From Balanoglossus misakiensis (lineage: Eukaryota; Hemichordata): a stretch of 64,000 nt of DNA. Below, in pieces: positions 9,620-22,569 of the stretch (within the stretch, counting starts at the first letter, position 1; the number at the start of each line of letters is the position of its first letter). The notes beneath the pieces were generated by a model that worked only from the letters and a program-made list of their open reading frames with translations, had not been told where the DNA came from and did no database searches. The stretch is from NCBI GenBank assembly GCA_040954595.2, contig CM082577.2:11532001-11596000 (forward strand), in the 5' to 3' direction. The translations under genes were made by a program, and so were the position numbers.

Positions 9620-12430
9620 AATGGGAAAGGACGTGATTGCCATCGTAAATTCGATATTGTTTTTCTTTTAATGATTCTCAATCTGCTCACGGGACATGCT
9701 GGCTTTCAAAGTCAAAGTCAGTGTCACTACGAGAGTAAGCGTTTGCTGAGTGAGATGGATAATTACCAGTTTGCGATTTCTCTGGGGATCAGGTCATGCG
9801 TCAACTGCGCTGTACAAGGTGTGGGCTGCAAATTGTTAAATAAATCAGATATAGCGACTAAAGTCGGTATCTTGGATGAAGCTGTAAACTGTCGAGGTAG
9901 AACACTTGACATGCTTGGCTGTTCTCCAGTCTTTTATGGCAACGTGGTATTTTGTTCACAAATACCTAAAATAGACTTGGGGTCTTCGGAATATACCGAG
10001 GTTTGATGCGTGTCTCATTCTTTTGTATTGATTCGAGGCAGCATGGTGGTAGAAACTGGTTTATCTACGATAAGCATTTTGTCGTCTTCATTATCTTAGT
10101 TTTTATCTGGCAATTCATAATCCTTGCCATGCTCACAGGTCAAAGTGACATTACGATAAGATGGCTTGGGACATTATGCTGTATGACTGGTAATTTGCGT
10201 TGTGGATATGACGACCAGAAGGGCGGTTATTCATTTTCTTTTTCGAGGATATTCAGCTTTGATAACAGTTGACCATTCATGTCGGATTTTTGTTTTTTTT
10301 CAAATCAGACTATCCCCTTTATTTGTTGATTCAAGAGTTTTAATTGAGATTTCCTATTGGCTTCAAAAGCCACTGAGTTTCACTTTGTGTTTCATCTATA
10401 GTTTTCATCAGCGCTGAAACATTTGATTTCATGTTCTCCAAATCTGCAATCATTTTAGAGGATGACTTTTTAAGAATTTCTATTTCTTTGCTCAGACTAC
10501 TCACGTCAGATTCATGGCCCTGTTTCGTGGCAAGAATATCAGCCATTATAGATGGCACATTGTCTTTCACAGACATGTCTGCGTGGTTCACAATGGTATG
10601 TTGAAGTTCAACATTTTCATTTTCGTCGTGTGCAGAATACAGGGGATTCATAGTTTGACTGTTGGTGAAGTGTCCTTGCTTCAACAACGGTGTAATAATT
10701 GAATAGTTCGTAGCAGTCTTCCAACAGCTTTTCGCCAACTGAAGCTTTCACGTTTCTACGATTGCAACTGCGCGCCAAAACTCTGTCTGACTTGTTAAAA
10801 ATGTAAACACAGTATGATGAACATTTAAAACGCCACAGCAAAGCTAGCTAAACCGTACATCTTTTTGTCTGAAGCGGGGGATCAACCCACCTCATCATGT
10901 TTATTTCATTCGCGGCGACATTATAGAGGCAATTCGGGATCTGGAAATTGTCATGGCATACGTTTCTCCCTGCTCCCGGACAAGTCGAAGTACAAATTTC
11001 GAGTATAACCCTGATTTGATGCATTTCACAGAATCAAAGCCAAGTTTCTTCGTGTCTGTATTAGGAAAAAACTTTTTTAACTATAGCTGCTGTTTGTTGC
11101 ACTAGTTAGACCTTATCTGGAATATGGCAGCAGCATATGGAATCCCTATTTAAAGAAAGACATTGACTCAATTGAAAATGTTCAACGTCGTGCAACGAAG
11201 TTACTTCCCGGTTTAAATCAACTATCATATACTGAGCGTTTGGCGCGTTTGGATTTACCATCACTGGCTTTTCGAAGACTACGTGGAGACCTTATTGAAA
11301 TGTTTAAAATAATGACAGGAATTTACGATAAACGTGTTACTGATGGCCTATTTACTCTCAGTCATATGCAGCATACAAGAGGACATTGCTATGAAGTGAA
11401 TAAAGTACATTGCAAGACAAGTACCAGGAGTAACTTCTTCACAAATAGGATTATTGATGTGTGGAATAATATGCCGGAAGCCTTCAAGAACCGTATTGAC
11501 AATTTCCTCAGTAGTCAACCAATGAAATATGACTACTCCGTTGGATACATTCATAGACCCGGACTGGCATAACAATCCAAGATGAATATTTAGTTGAGCT
11601 TAGAGGCACTGTGAAGAGCCTGCGCTCAATACCTACCTAACCTAACCTAACCTAACCTAACCTAACTAAAGGGGTGGATCAAAGTGATTTTATATGGGGG
11701 ATATGCGCACAGTATTATGGGATACAGTAGTACAGTATGGTCGGTGTCAACAAGCACAGTGTCGTTATAGCGGGGGCTGCATCTGCGTGTATAATGACAT
11801 AGAATACACAAAATACTGTATTGACTTACACACATTGTGGACAAGAAATATTTGAGAATGTCTTCATCTTTTAGGTTTTGAACTCCACAGTTCATGTAAA
11901 ATTGACCGTGATACTTGTGTTACAGGTGACGTCATAGTAGTCTACAAACCTTCCAAATGTTTACAGAGTAGTTTGCCCTTTTCAGCTGTCTTCGTTGGCA
12001 TCAACCTCCAGCACAAACGGTTGTTTTCAAATACTTGTACTTTTTTTTTGAGAAACGACCTAATTACCTTTCTTTTACTTCATGTATATTGTACACGACT
12101 ATGCACAAGCGTACATCATTTGCATTGGAATGTAGCGACTATTTATAGATATACTGGAGCAAAGATGGTAAACAGCGACAAAGAAATCCTTTTTCCGGGT
12201 GCATGCGATTCTATTGTGGTGTATGTAAAAATCGACCTGTACATTTTGAGCTCACACTTGTTTATACATGTAGGAATGGGGTCAGTGAATGTTCCACGAC
12301 CTCCTCCACCTTTCCCAGGCCTTTGAAGTTTTTTTTGTTTCCTGTTGGTGTCGAAGGTGTACTTGCAGTCTGTACATTTAGTTCTCGCATTTCCTATACA
12401 AACATCACACCTGTGTAGAAATCCTGAGCT
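9620..12430. other. Near-identical core of the duplicated unit, with unassigned ORFs
   Basis: The segment matches 18150-20375 almost base for base. A 111-codon + strand frame (9671-10006) differs from its twin at only two residues. A 132-codon - strand frame (10340-10738), with a heptad-like SLSKEIEILKKS stretch, is shortened in the twin by a one-base deletion. Conservation here reflects recent copying, so it does not prove coding. I recognise neither product. The minus-strand frame could be a retroelement ORF1 piece. Confidence 0.3.
11084..11668 (+). mobile_element. 5'-truncated LINE insertion (RT C-terminal end)
   Basis: The insert encodes the tail of a non-LTR retrotransposon reverse transcriptase. 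It has the LVRPYLEYGSSIW, ENVQRRATKLL and YTERLARLDLPSL blocks and the W-N-N-M-P motif near the end, finishing at a stop at 11570-11572. It terminates in a (TAACC)n tail. The paralogous site at 19608 lacks it, and TAACTA occurs at both borders (11078-11083, 11663-11668). This is typical of CR1/L2/Jockey-class elements. It arrived after the tandem duplication. Confidence 0.85.
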
Positions 12431-12433
12431 GCC

Positions 12434-14411
12434 ATGGCGAGTAGACCAACACTCCTACTGGTGTTGTGTACCATTATCTACCAACAGCGCTTCGTGTCTG
12501 TTGTAGGGCAGTCAACTGTCAGGGGAGAATATCGGTGCCTGAACCGACGCCATGATTGCTACAAGGATAACTCGTGTTCGTACACTTTCACTTTACCTCG
12601 GACGGATGGACAGGAGTGTCCAGCACTTCGCGATGCTATCCTAGATGTACAAGCACTGAAGAGAAAGATTGAGGAGTTAACACTTGGCAGTGATGAGCAG
12701 CGGGGTTTGATTGAAAGGCAACAACGGCTAATGGAGGAACTAAACGAAACGTTGGCAGAGTTGAAGAGTGACCTCACTTCAGGTAGCTGAGCTGTAATTT
12801 ACTTAAGCACACTTTATGATAAATTTCATTTTCTTAAGATACTAAACAGCTAAGCTGTATGTCTAGATGTTCCCAAACTAAGGAATGCAGTTTATTAATG
12901 GCAGATTATTATACTATTTATGTGCATTGGCCATTTCGGGATGACGCGTAAATAGTGACGTGTTGCGTTCTTTAGCGGTGGTGCATTCAAGACTGCTGAA
13001 CTCGTCTCCCCCAACATTCGACAATCGCCTCACCTGGACATCTTCAAGCAAAATTTTAAGTCGTATTTCTTTTCCAACGTGTATTATTCGCATTGCTTAG
13101 ATGAATTCTTAGCCTCCCAACAAACATCGCTAATAGATATTATATCATTCTAATTGAACTTTTCCAAAATAATTTCTGTAGTATCTTTACGGTGGAAAAT
13201 CTCAGCCTCTTATTATTTATATTGAATTAACTATACGTATTCAAATGTTAATGCCAATCAACGAATACAACATTTCTTTATTTTGTCCTGTCAAATGCAT
13301 GACGTTAAGTTAACCAATCATACTCTTTTTGTTGTATACAGGGACATGTCTTGCAGTTAACAAAGACTTTTTGAAGTTTGAAAGCAGTCTAAATCTGACC
13401 GCGGTTACATCAGAAATCACAGAAACAAGTCTAATAGCTGGTTTGCATGCTTTTAACTCGGGCGGTAACACATATCTACAGGTCGCCACACCTGAGGAAT
13501 TGTACGTTTACATGTTTTCGAGTGATCACGAGGCATTGGAAAAAATACAAACAGTAACAACAGAGGCATTGGTTAACCCTTGGATTGGCCCAGATTCCTT
13601 CCAAATGGATGAGCAACATTATGTTATTGACAGCGGAGACCAGACAAGAAGTAATCATGTTTACTGGTGGAACGGAACACAGTTCTCTGAAGTTGACATT
13701 ATCCAATTTCTCGGCTATACCACGTACACTCAAGCGAGCATGGCATGGTCGTTTGTACAAAGTCAGACATATGAATTGACCTTTCTGGCTAATGCGTTTT
13801 CTAGCACTTCAGATCTAGTAGAAAATAATAACATAGTTGTTTATATTTTGAATGGCAGTCATTTCCAGTATTTTCAGGAAATCAATACAGGTCTGAATAC
13901 GGAAGACCTTGAGTTTTTTCAACCCAACAACCAAGATATCTATCTTTGTCTCGGTGCCACGTTCAGCCCGGGAGATTATACATCGTTCGTTTACAAATAT
14001 AATGCCTCGGTTTCCCAGTTTGTTCACCATCAAACTTTACCGGTGCAGGGTGCAACATCAGACATGTTAATTTTTGACATCCGGGATAATACATTCTTAT
14101 TGCAAACAATGTACTGGTCTTTTTCTATTCTGTATACATGGAACACAACAACTTCTTCCTTTGAAGTCCATCAGGAAATTATAATAGAACATGGAAGACA
14201 GGCATGCTACGTCGAATACTGTAATCAACACTTCTTAGTGATTGTGACCTTGAACGTCGGGTTCGTCGTTTATAAGTTGCGGGGCGACTATTTTCATGAG
14301 CACCAAGTCTTCCACACGTTCCAAGGTACGTGGGTGCACAAGTGTGACGTCTTCCGTGTAGATGGTGTTCAGTATTTGGCTGTCGATAAGATGACATACG
14401 TTCTGGTGTAA
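12434..14411 (+). CDS. Secreted EAR-repeat (seven-bladed) protein, copy A
   Basis: Exons 12434-12782 and 13342-14411 join in phase 1 to give 472 residues. The ATG sits in a strong context (GCTGCCATGG). Residues 1-26 form a signal peptide. Residues 35-62 hold four cysteines with the core CSYTFTLPRTDGQEC, similar to the N-terminal segment I know from angiopoietins. Residues 70-113 form a Leu/Glu-rich coiled coil. The second exon has about seven repeats of 45-50 residues with EAR/EPTP features (F-Q-x-I, D-x-x-F-F/I, Y-L), as in LGI and TSPEAR proteins, and should fold as a beta-propeller. Several N-x-S/T sites fit secretion. A role as an oligomeric extracellular binding protein is inferred. The twin gene at 20377 has the same structure. 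Confidence 0.88.
12975..13155 (+). mobile_element. Old LINE remnant in EAR intron, copy A
   Basis: A short frame reads like the final segment of a LINE reverse transcriptase protein (IFKQNFKSYFFSN, preceded by a decayed SPNIR block). The same piece lies in the intron of copy B at 20925-21095, so it was present before the duplication. It is too short to name a family. Confidence 0.45.
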
Positions 14412-14980
14412 ATCTGTTTATGATTAGCCATCATAGTTAATTTCTTGGTTGTGATATAGCGTGGAATCTGAAAACGAGAACAAATAGATACATGTATCGA
14501 TGTGCAACAGTATAAACGTCAACCTGTTATAATATGTTGATCGTAGCAACTATAATGAATTGTAGAAGGTCACTGCAAAGACCTTGCCCTACACAGATTA
14601 TTTTTAATTGTATGTCATTTATGTTTTGTTTAATTTTGTTTTCAATATATTTAGTACCGTGTTTGTAATATAGGGCAATATATTAACTAAGTGTTTATGC
14701 TTTATGTAATTGTATGTTATGAAACAGGTGAATATATTACCTGAACAGAAATCTTTGATATTAGGCAACACTTTCAGCTCGACTTATATTTCATGAATCG
14801 ATTTTAAAATCCTCTATAAAGTTTTGCAACAATACTGCAGTTTAGAAGATGGCTGCAAAGACCTTGCTTATGTTATACAGAATATTTTCAATTGTAAGTC
14901 TTCTATCTTTTATTTAATTTCATGATTTTGTTTTCAATATATTTAGTACCGTGTTTGTGTAATATAGGGCAATATATTAA

Positions 14981-15473
14981 AGGCACGTAAGCTGCAACTG
15001 GATAAAAAATCTCATATATGCTTTTAATTATATCTATTAAATGCTATTTCATGATAATATATCAAGCTCAACACTTATTTATGACAAAATGGCCAAAAAT
15101 TAAAGAAAAACGAAAATTCCTGAAATTTTTAAAAAAGTGCAATATTGCAATGAAAAATGAAAATCTGATGTCTCAGTGGTGTACATTTACTTCCATGAAC
15201 TCAAGTGGATGAGATCATGTTTTATTTATGAAGTTTCACAACCGGAAATGCGACATTTTCATTGTTTCTTTGTTTCTTTCATTTTCCCATGGCGGCCATA
15301 ATCGCTTGCGGCAAAGCTTTATTATTTATCTGGTTAAAACTTGCATATGCACTCATATTTAGGGTTTATAATGCTTGTGTATAGTTCACTGCCTTCATCT
15401 GCATGGACTAATGGTAGTGCAGTGTGAAAAAAAAATTATGAAAATTATCCCAAAAGTTACAGCTTACGTGCCT
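14981..15473. mobile_element. TTAA-flanked MITE absent from paralogous site
   Basis: Ends AGGCACGTAAGCTG and CAGCTTACGTGCCT are perfect inverted repeats, each next to TTAA (14977-14980 and 15474-15477). The matching sequence in copy B near 23290 has a single TTAA and no insert, which confirms both borders. The 493 bp encode no transposase. The TTAA target suggests a piggyBac-type source. Confidence 0.88.
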
Positions 15474-15495
15474 TTAACTAAGTATTTATGCTTTA

Positions 15496-15924
15496 GGCCA
15501 GAGAGGAAAAAAATCTTGTTCATCGGATTTTTTGGACCAAGTTCCAGGAGCGGCGAGCGAATATTTTTATTTTTTATTTTTTATTTTTTTAGGCTGAAGG
15601 TAAACGCGGTTCTCTGGCATATTTGTACAGATGCCGACAAGGCGAGATAATTGTTTCCCTTTTTACCAGAAATATCTCAGTCAAAAACATTGATACAGTC
15701 ATGTACTTGTAACTGAATTCAATACTATATTTCCCAACAACAACATAGGCCATTACATTTACAGTAGGTGTTTGCACAACATATTCTGGCCACCAGTGGC
15801 AGTGACTAAGAATTTTGTAACACGGAAGTAGAATAGTTGCCGAGATCCAAAAAAAAAAAAAATTCCAAATCAGCCAAAGTAGAAGCGGCGATTCCGATGA
15901 ACAATTTATTTTTTCTTCCTGGCC
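15496..15924. mobile_element. Harbinger-like MITE (TTA target duplication)
   Basis: The ends GGCCAG...TTGTTCATCGGA are imperfect inverted repeats of about 33 bp. TTA is duplicated at 15493-15495 and 15925-15927. Copy B carries the empty site CTTTATGTAA near 23305. A 3-bp TWA duplication with GG-starting ends is characteristic of PIF/Harbinger elements. No transposase is present in 429 bp. Confidence 0.82.
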
Positions 15925-16144
15925 TTATGTAATTTTATGTTATGAAACAGGTGGATATATATTACCTGAAATCATGTTTAATCTTTGATATTAGGCAACA
16001 CATTCAGCTCAGCTAATATTTCAGGAATCGATTTGAAAATCCTCTGAGGAACAATAAGTAAAGAAAGTTTTGCAAATTACAAATTGTTGTTTGCATTTGT
16101 AAACTGTGTCGGTATGAACTAATCGATAACTAGATGTAATTGTT

Positions 16145-16953
16145 CTTGTTTGACATCGCGATACTTGCCGATGTCACCCCATATCAGAAAAGCTCCTCAA
16201 AAGTGAAGCACTGTGATAGCACGGAAGGGGACAATATATATATACAACTGTATACGGATTGTTTCTTTTAAACGAATATGATGGTGTATGCACTTGACTA
16301 TTTCGTTTCTCGCATTGATTTATTACATACAGATAGATAGACTGACTACCAGAATAGCTTTCGACTCTTGAAATGGGTGATTGAGTACTTTCTTTTGTTC
16401 ATATTTCTATGTACAGCTACAGTCAGAGGTTGATAATCATCGGGTTTACGAATCGATTAGCTCATTTAAATGGACCATTCTAAGTTCGAAAAAAATAATG
16501 AAAACAACGCGAACATGTCTTTTTTCTGTTTGGCACAAGGTGAGGCTATATTGCCCCAGTAAAACACAGGAGGGGGGTATTAGAAAGGGTGTTAAATTCC
16601 ATTTGCCAACTTCAAAGTAATGCGGCTTGCTTATATAAGAACCTAGGTTACTGAAGCGAGAAACTTGAATAGGCAGGCAAACTTTTAACACCATTTTAAA
16701 CCCCATGGTTCCGTGAAAGCAAGCATTCTTGCATGGCTTGCAATAACCTAAGGACAGCGGGGAAAAGAATGCGTTCAAAATGGTATGGCTATCGGTGACA
16801 GATTTTCAGACAATATGATAGTGCCCAAACTTTCAAAGTCCTTGCTGTTTAACATGTGTTGCGTGTGATTTCGGAAAGTCAGATAAGCTCCTCGAAAGTG
16901 AAGCACTGTTATCACAAGGAAGGGGAGGAAACCAAATTTATTTTACTTCCGAG
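16145..16953 (+). promoter_or_regulatory. Duplicated promoter block, copy B
   Basis: The block matches 7645-8423 and 23530-24682. The TATA box reads TATATAAG at 16632-16639. The AAGTGAAGCACTG motif occurs near its start and again just before the exon at 16954. Confidence 0.45.
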
Positions 16954-16989
16954 ATGAAGAACAGTAAAGTAGCACCGTTTAGGGATAAG
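16954..16989 (+). CDS. Orphan first exon, copy B (MKNSKVAPFRDK)
   Basis: The 12 codons are the same as the first exon of the membrane pentraxin gene at 24683 and are followed by GTAAGT at 16990. No downstream membrane exon is found before the EAR gene of unit B. Its function, if any, is unknown. Confidence 0.5.
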
Positions 16990-19900
16990 GTAAGTGAGAT
17001 CATGGACTTGAAAATTAGAATTGCAGTCGCACTCAATATGCTGATAATGAATGCATGACACAAATGTTTTTTTGTCAGTGTTTGCTTGCTATTTTGAAGT
17101 GCAATTTTATGTAGACCGTAATTTGGATGAGATTTATTCTCATATACCGGTACATTAAGTTCCACTATTTGTAACATTTGATAACTTTTTCAGTAATTTT
17201 GATTAGTGCATGAAACATGACTTCTTGTGTACATAATCAGCATTGTTTTTGTTAAAATTTGTATTCAAGTTTGGAATTGAATGTATTTGTCAATAATAAC
17301 AATTTTCTGTACGAAAAGTTACAGGTTTTTGCTCTTTAATTGTAAATCTTACATGTAGAACAGTGTAACACCAAAGCTGTTTTTAGATACTGAGAAAACT
17401 TTATTCATTCAGAGATGAACCATTATTTTTTGTTATTTTTACCTTAATCTTTCAATACAAAATTTTGCTTGATGTTGTAAAAATTTCAATATTTTCTTTC
17501 TCTAAACCTACAAATTTGTACGCCAGATTAGCATGTTTCAAGAGGCATGAATATAAAATACAATTGTTTTTTTATTTATTTAAAGTGAAAATACAGTTGT
17601 TTGTAAACTTGAATCTGTATAGTTACTTAGTTGATACGCTTTCCCAGAGGGTTTCCCTTATCCCGAAATAAGGGTTTTACCTCAGGGTTTTGATGCAGGG
17701 AAAATGTTCAGTTCACGCAATAAAGTATGTGATCCGCTTCTCACGTAAAAAATGACCTGTATTGTGTGTATGTATTTGGATGTGGTAGTTGGAATGCATG
17801 CTTGGTGGAATGGGTATGGAGACTAGACTGGGTTAGGTGTGAGTGTGTGTAGAGAGCTGGTGGATTTTGTGCGTCCGTCAACAATATACATGTAAAATTG
17901 AAAATTGTGTATCACAGTGATATTTGATGTGTATGATGTGATTTGGTGGTTGGATGTGAACTTGTTGACATGAAAGTGAAATCAACACAGAAACCTCAAA
18001 ATTGTGGAAATACATTAACACCCTCTGGGAAGCTGAATTCAGAGGGAGTAAAATGTGTTGTTTGGGAGAGCAACAGTGGCGAAATAGCCAGACTTGTCTG
18101 TCAATACCCCCTAGTTACAGAGTCATTAACACCTGACCTTACCTAACAAATGTAAAGGACGAGATTGCCATCGTAAATTCGATATTGTTTTTCTTTTAAT
18201 GATTCTCAATCTGCTCACGGGACATGCTGGCTTTCAAAGTCAAAGTCAGTGTCACTACGAGAGTAAGCGTTTGCTGAGTGAGATGGATAATTACCAGTTT
18301 GCGATTTCTCTGGGGATCAGGCCCTGCGTCAACTGCGCTGTACAAGGTGTGGGCTGCAAATTGTTAAATAAATCAGATATAGCGACTAAAGTCGGTATCT
18401 TGGATGAAGCTGTAAACTGTCGAGGTAGAACACTTGACATGCTTGGCTGTTCTCCAGTCTTTTATGGCAACGTGGTATTTTGTTCACAAATACCTAAAAT
18501 AGACTTGGGGTCTTCGGAATATATCGAGGTTTGATGCGTGTCTCATTCTTTTGTATTGATTCGAGGCAGCATGGTGGTAGAAACTGGTTTATCTACGATA
18601 AGCATTTTGTCGTCTTCATTATCTTAGTTTTTATCTGGCAATTCATAATCCTTGCCATGCTCACAGGTCAAAGTGACATCACGATAAGATGGCTTGGGAC
18701 ATTATGCTGTATGACTGGTAATTTGTGTTGTGGATATGACGACCAGAAGGGCGGTTATTCATTTTCTTTTTCGAGGATATTCAGCTTTGATAACAGTTGA
18801 CCATTCATGTCGGATCGTTGTTTTTTTCAAATCAGACTATCCCCTTTATTTGTTGATTCAAGAGTTTTAATTGAGATTTCCTATTGGCTTCAAAAGTCAC
18901 TGAGTTTCACTTTGTGTTTCATCTATAGTTTCATCAGCGCTGAAACATTTGATTTCATGTTCTCCAAATCTGCAATCATTTTAGAGGATGACTTTTTAAG
19001 AATTTCTATTTCTTTGCTCAGACTACTCACGTCAGATTCATGGCCCTGTTTCGTGGCAAGAATATCAGCCATTATAGATGGCACATTGTCTTTCACAGAC
19101 ATGTCTGCGTGGTTCACAATGGTATGTTGAAGTTCAACATTTTCATTTTCGTCGTGTGCAGAATACAGGGGATTCATAGTTTGACTGTTGGTGAAGTGTC
19201 CTTGCTTCAACAACGGTGTAATAATTGAATAGTTCGTAGCAGTCTTCCAACAGCTTTTCGCCAACTGAAGCTTTCACGTTTCTACGATTGCAACTGCGCG
19301 CCAAAACTCTGTCTGACTTGTTAAAAATGTAAACACAGTATGATGAACATTTAAAACGCCACAGCAAAGCTAGCTAAACCGTACATCTTTTTGTCTGAAG
19401 AGGGGGATCAACCCACCTCATCATGTTAATTTCATTCGCGGCGACATTATAGAGGCAATTCGGGATCTGGAAATTGTCATGGCATACGTTTCTCCCTGCT
19501 CCCGGACAAGTCGAAGTACAAATTTCGAGTATAACCCTGATTTGATGCATTTCACAGAATCAAAGCCAAGTTTCTTCGTGTCTGTATTAGGAAAAAACTT
19601 TTTTAACTAAAGGGATGGATCAAAGTGATTTTATATGGGGGATATGCGCACAGTATTATGGGATACAGTAATACAGTATGGTCGGTGTCAACAAGCACAG
19701 TGTCGTTATAGCAGGGGGACTGCATCTGCGTGTATAATGACATAGAATACACAAAATACTGTAATGACTTACACACATTCTGGACAAGAAATATTTGAGA
19801 ATGTCTTCATCTTTTAGGTTTTGAACTCCACAGTTCATGTAAAATTGACCGTGATACTTGTGTTACAGGTGACGTCATAGTAGTCTACAAACCTTCCAAA

Positions 19901-20376
19901 TGTTTACAGAGTAGTTTGCCCTTTTCAGCTGTCTCCGTTGGCATCAACCTCCAGCACAAACGGTTGTTTTCAAATACTTGTACTTTTTTTTTGAGAAACG
20001 ACCTAATTACCTTTCTTTTACTTCATGTATATTGTACACGACTATGCACAAGCGTACATCATTTGCATTGGAATGTAGCGACTATTTATAGATATACTGG
20101 AGCAAAGATGGTAAACAGCGACAAAGAAATCCTTTTTCCGGGTGCATGCGATTCTATTGTGGTGTATGTAAAAATCGACCTGTACATTTTGAGCTCACAC
20201 TTGTTTATACATGTAGGAATGGGGTCAGTGAATGTTCCACGACCTCCTCCACCTTTCCCAGGCCTTTGAACTTTTTTTTGTTTCCTGTTGGTGTCGAAGG
20301 TGTACTTGCAGTCTGTACATTTAGTTCTCGCATTTCCTATACATACATCACACCTGTGTAGAAATCCTAAGCTGCC

Positions 20377-22391
20377 ATGGCTAGTATCCCAACACTCCTA
20401 CTGGTGTTGTGTACCATTATCTACCAACAGCGCTTCGAGTCTGTTGTAGGGCAGTCAACTGTCAGGGGAGAATATCGGTGCCTAGACCGACGCCATGATT
20501 GCTACAAGGACGACTCGTGTTCGTACACTTTCACTTTACCTCGGACGGATGGACAGGAGTGTCCAGCACTTCGCGATGCTATCCTAGATGTACAAGCACT
20601 GAAGAGAGAGAATGAGGAGTTAAAACTTGTCAGTGACGAGCAGCGGGGTTTGATTGAAAGGCAACAACGACTAATGGAGGAACTGAACGAAACGTTGGCA
20701 GAGTTGAAGAGTGACCTCACTTCAGGTAGCTGAGCTGTAATTTATTAAAACATACTTTAAACGATTAAGATAAATTTCATTATCTTAAGATACTAAACAG
20801 CTAAGCTGTATGTCTAGATGTTCCCAAACTAAGGAATGCAGTTTATTCATGGCAGATTATTATACTATTCATGTGCATTGGCCATTTCGGGATGACACAT
20901 AAATAGTGACGTGTTGCATTCTTTAACGGTGGTGCATTCAAGACTGCTGAACTCGTGTCCCCCAACATTCGTCACTCGCCTCACCATCTTCAAGCAAAAT
21001 TTTAAGTCATATTTCTTTTCCAACTCGTATTATTTGCATTGTTTAGATGAATTCTTAGCCTCCCAACAAACATCGCTAATAGATATTATCACATTCTAAT
21101 TGAATTTTTCCAAAATAATTTCTGTAGTATCTTTACGGTGGAAAATCACAGCCTCTTATTATTTATATTGAATTAACCATACGTATTCAAATGTTAATGC
21201 CAATCAACGAATACAACATTTCTTTATTTTGTCCTGTCAAATGCAATCACTGAAGTTAAGTTAACACAATCATACTCTTTTTTGTTTTATACAGGCACAT
21301 GTCTTGCAGTTAACAAAGACTTTTTGAAGTTTGAAAGCCGTCTAAATCTGACTGTGGTTACATCAGAAATCACACAAACAAGTGTCATAAAAGGTTTGCA
21401 TGCTTTCAACTCGGGCGGTAAGACATATCTACAGGTCGCCACACCTGAGGAATTGTACATTTACATGTTCTCGAGTGATCACGAAGCATTGGAAAAAATA
21501 CAAACAGTAAAAATAGAGATTGGTTGGGCAACAAATCCCCCTTGGACCGGCCCAGATTCCTTTCAAATGGATGAGCAACATTATGTTATCGACAGCGCAC
21601 AGCAGCAGGCAAGAAGTAATCATGTTTACTGGTGGAACGGAACACATTTCACTGAAGTTGACATTATCCAATTTCTCGGCCTTACCTGGAAGACTGAAAT
21701 AAGCATGGCATGGTCGTTTGTACAAAGTAAGACATATGGAGTGACCTTTCTGGCTAACGCCTTTTCTAGTCCTTCAGAATTAGCAGAAAATGATAACATA
21801 ATTGTTTATATTTTGAATGGCAGTCATTTCCAGTATTTTCAGGAAATCAACACAGGTATGAATACGGGAGACCTTGATTTTTTTCAACCCAACAACCAAG
21901 ATATCTATCTTTGTCTCGGTGCCACGTTCAGCCCGGGAGATTATACATCGTTCGTTTACAAGTATAATGCCTCGATTTCCCAGTTTGTTCACCATCAAAG
22001 TTTACCTGTGCAGGGTGCAACAGAAGACATGTTAATTTTTGACATCCGTGATAAGATATTCTTATTGCAAACAATGTACGAGTCGACTACTTATACGAGT
22101 TTCTCTCTTCTGTATACATGGAACACAACAACTTCTTCCTTTGAAGTTCGTCAGAAAATAATTAATGAAATTGGAGGACAGGCGTGCTACGTCGAGTACT
22201 GTGATCAACACTTCTTAGTGATTGTGAGCTCATTCGTCGGTTTCACCGTGTACAAGTTGCGGGGCGACTATTTTCATGAGCATCAAGTCTTTCACACGTT
22301 TCAAGTTACGTTAATGTACAAGTGTGACGTCTTCCGTGTAGATGGTGTTCAGTATTTGGCTGTCAATGAGATGACATACGTTCTGGTGTAA
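20377..22391 (+). CDS. Secreted EAR-repeat (seven-bladed) protein, copy B
   Basis: Exons 20377-20725 and 21295-22391 join in phase 1 to give 481 residues. The layout equals copy A: signal peptide (1-26), angiopoietin-like CSYTFTLPRTDGQEC segment, coiled coil, then about seven EAR repeats. The first exon differs from copy A at about ten residues. The second exon carries more substitutions and small in-frame insertions in predicted loops, for example GWATNPPWTGP near 21520, with no frame breaks. Both copies thus look functional and are diverging mainly in the propeller. The family (LGI, TSPEAR, ADGRV1) binds other extracellular proteins, but the ligand here is unknown. Confidence 0.88.
20925..21099 (+). 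mobile_element. Old LINE remnant in EAR intron, copy B
   Basis: Counterpart of 12975-13155, with the block IFKQNFKSYFFSN retained. Presence in both introns shows it predates the duplication. Confidence 0.45.
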
Positions 22392-22569
22392 ATCTGTTTA
22401 TGATAAGCCATCATCGTTAATTTCTCGGTCGTCTGCAATTAGATTACAATGTATAAGATCGTGATATAGCGTGGAATCTAAAAACGAGAAAAAGTAGATA
22501 CATTTGTCAATGTGCAACGGTGTAAACGTTAACTTGTTATGATATGTTGGTCGTAGCAACTATAATGAA

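Larger units (their letters stand above)
14560..16095. repeat. About 280-bp tandem repeats 3' of EAR copy A, with two insertions
   Basis: Units begin with AAGRYSRCTGCAAAGACCTTG at about 14565 and 14845. They share TTTAGTACCGTGTTTGTAATA and GAAACAGGTGAATATATTACC. The second unit is interrupted by two DNA elements (14981-15473 and 15496-15924). Three units are present behind copy B. No clear AATAAA signal for the EAR gene is visible within the first 300 bases after its stop. Confidence 0.7.

Noticed and set aside
11240-11572. A host gene of 110 codons
   Set aside because: The residues match the C-terminal part of LINE reverse transcriptases, and the segment is missing from the paralogous site.
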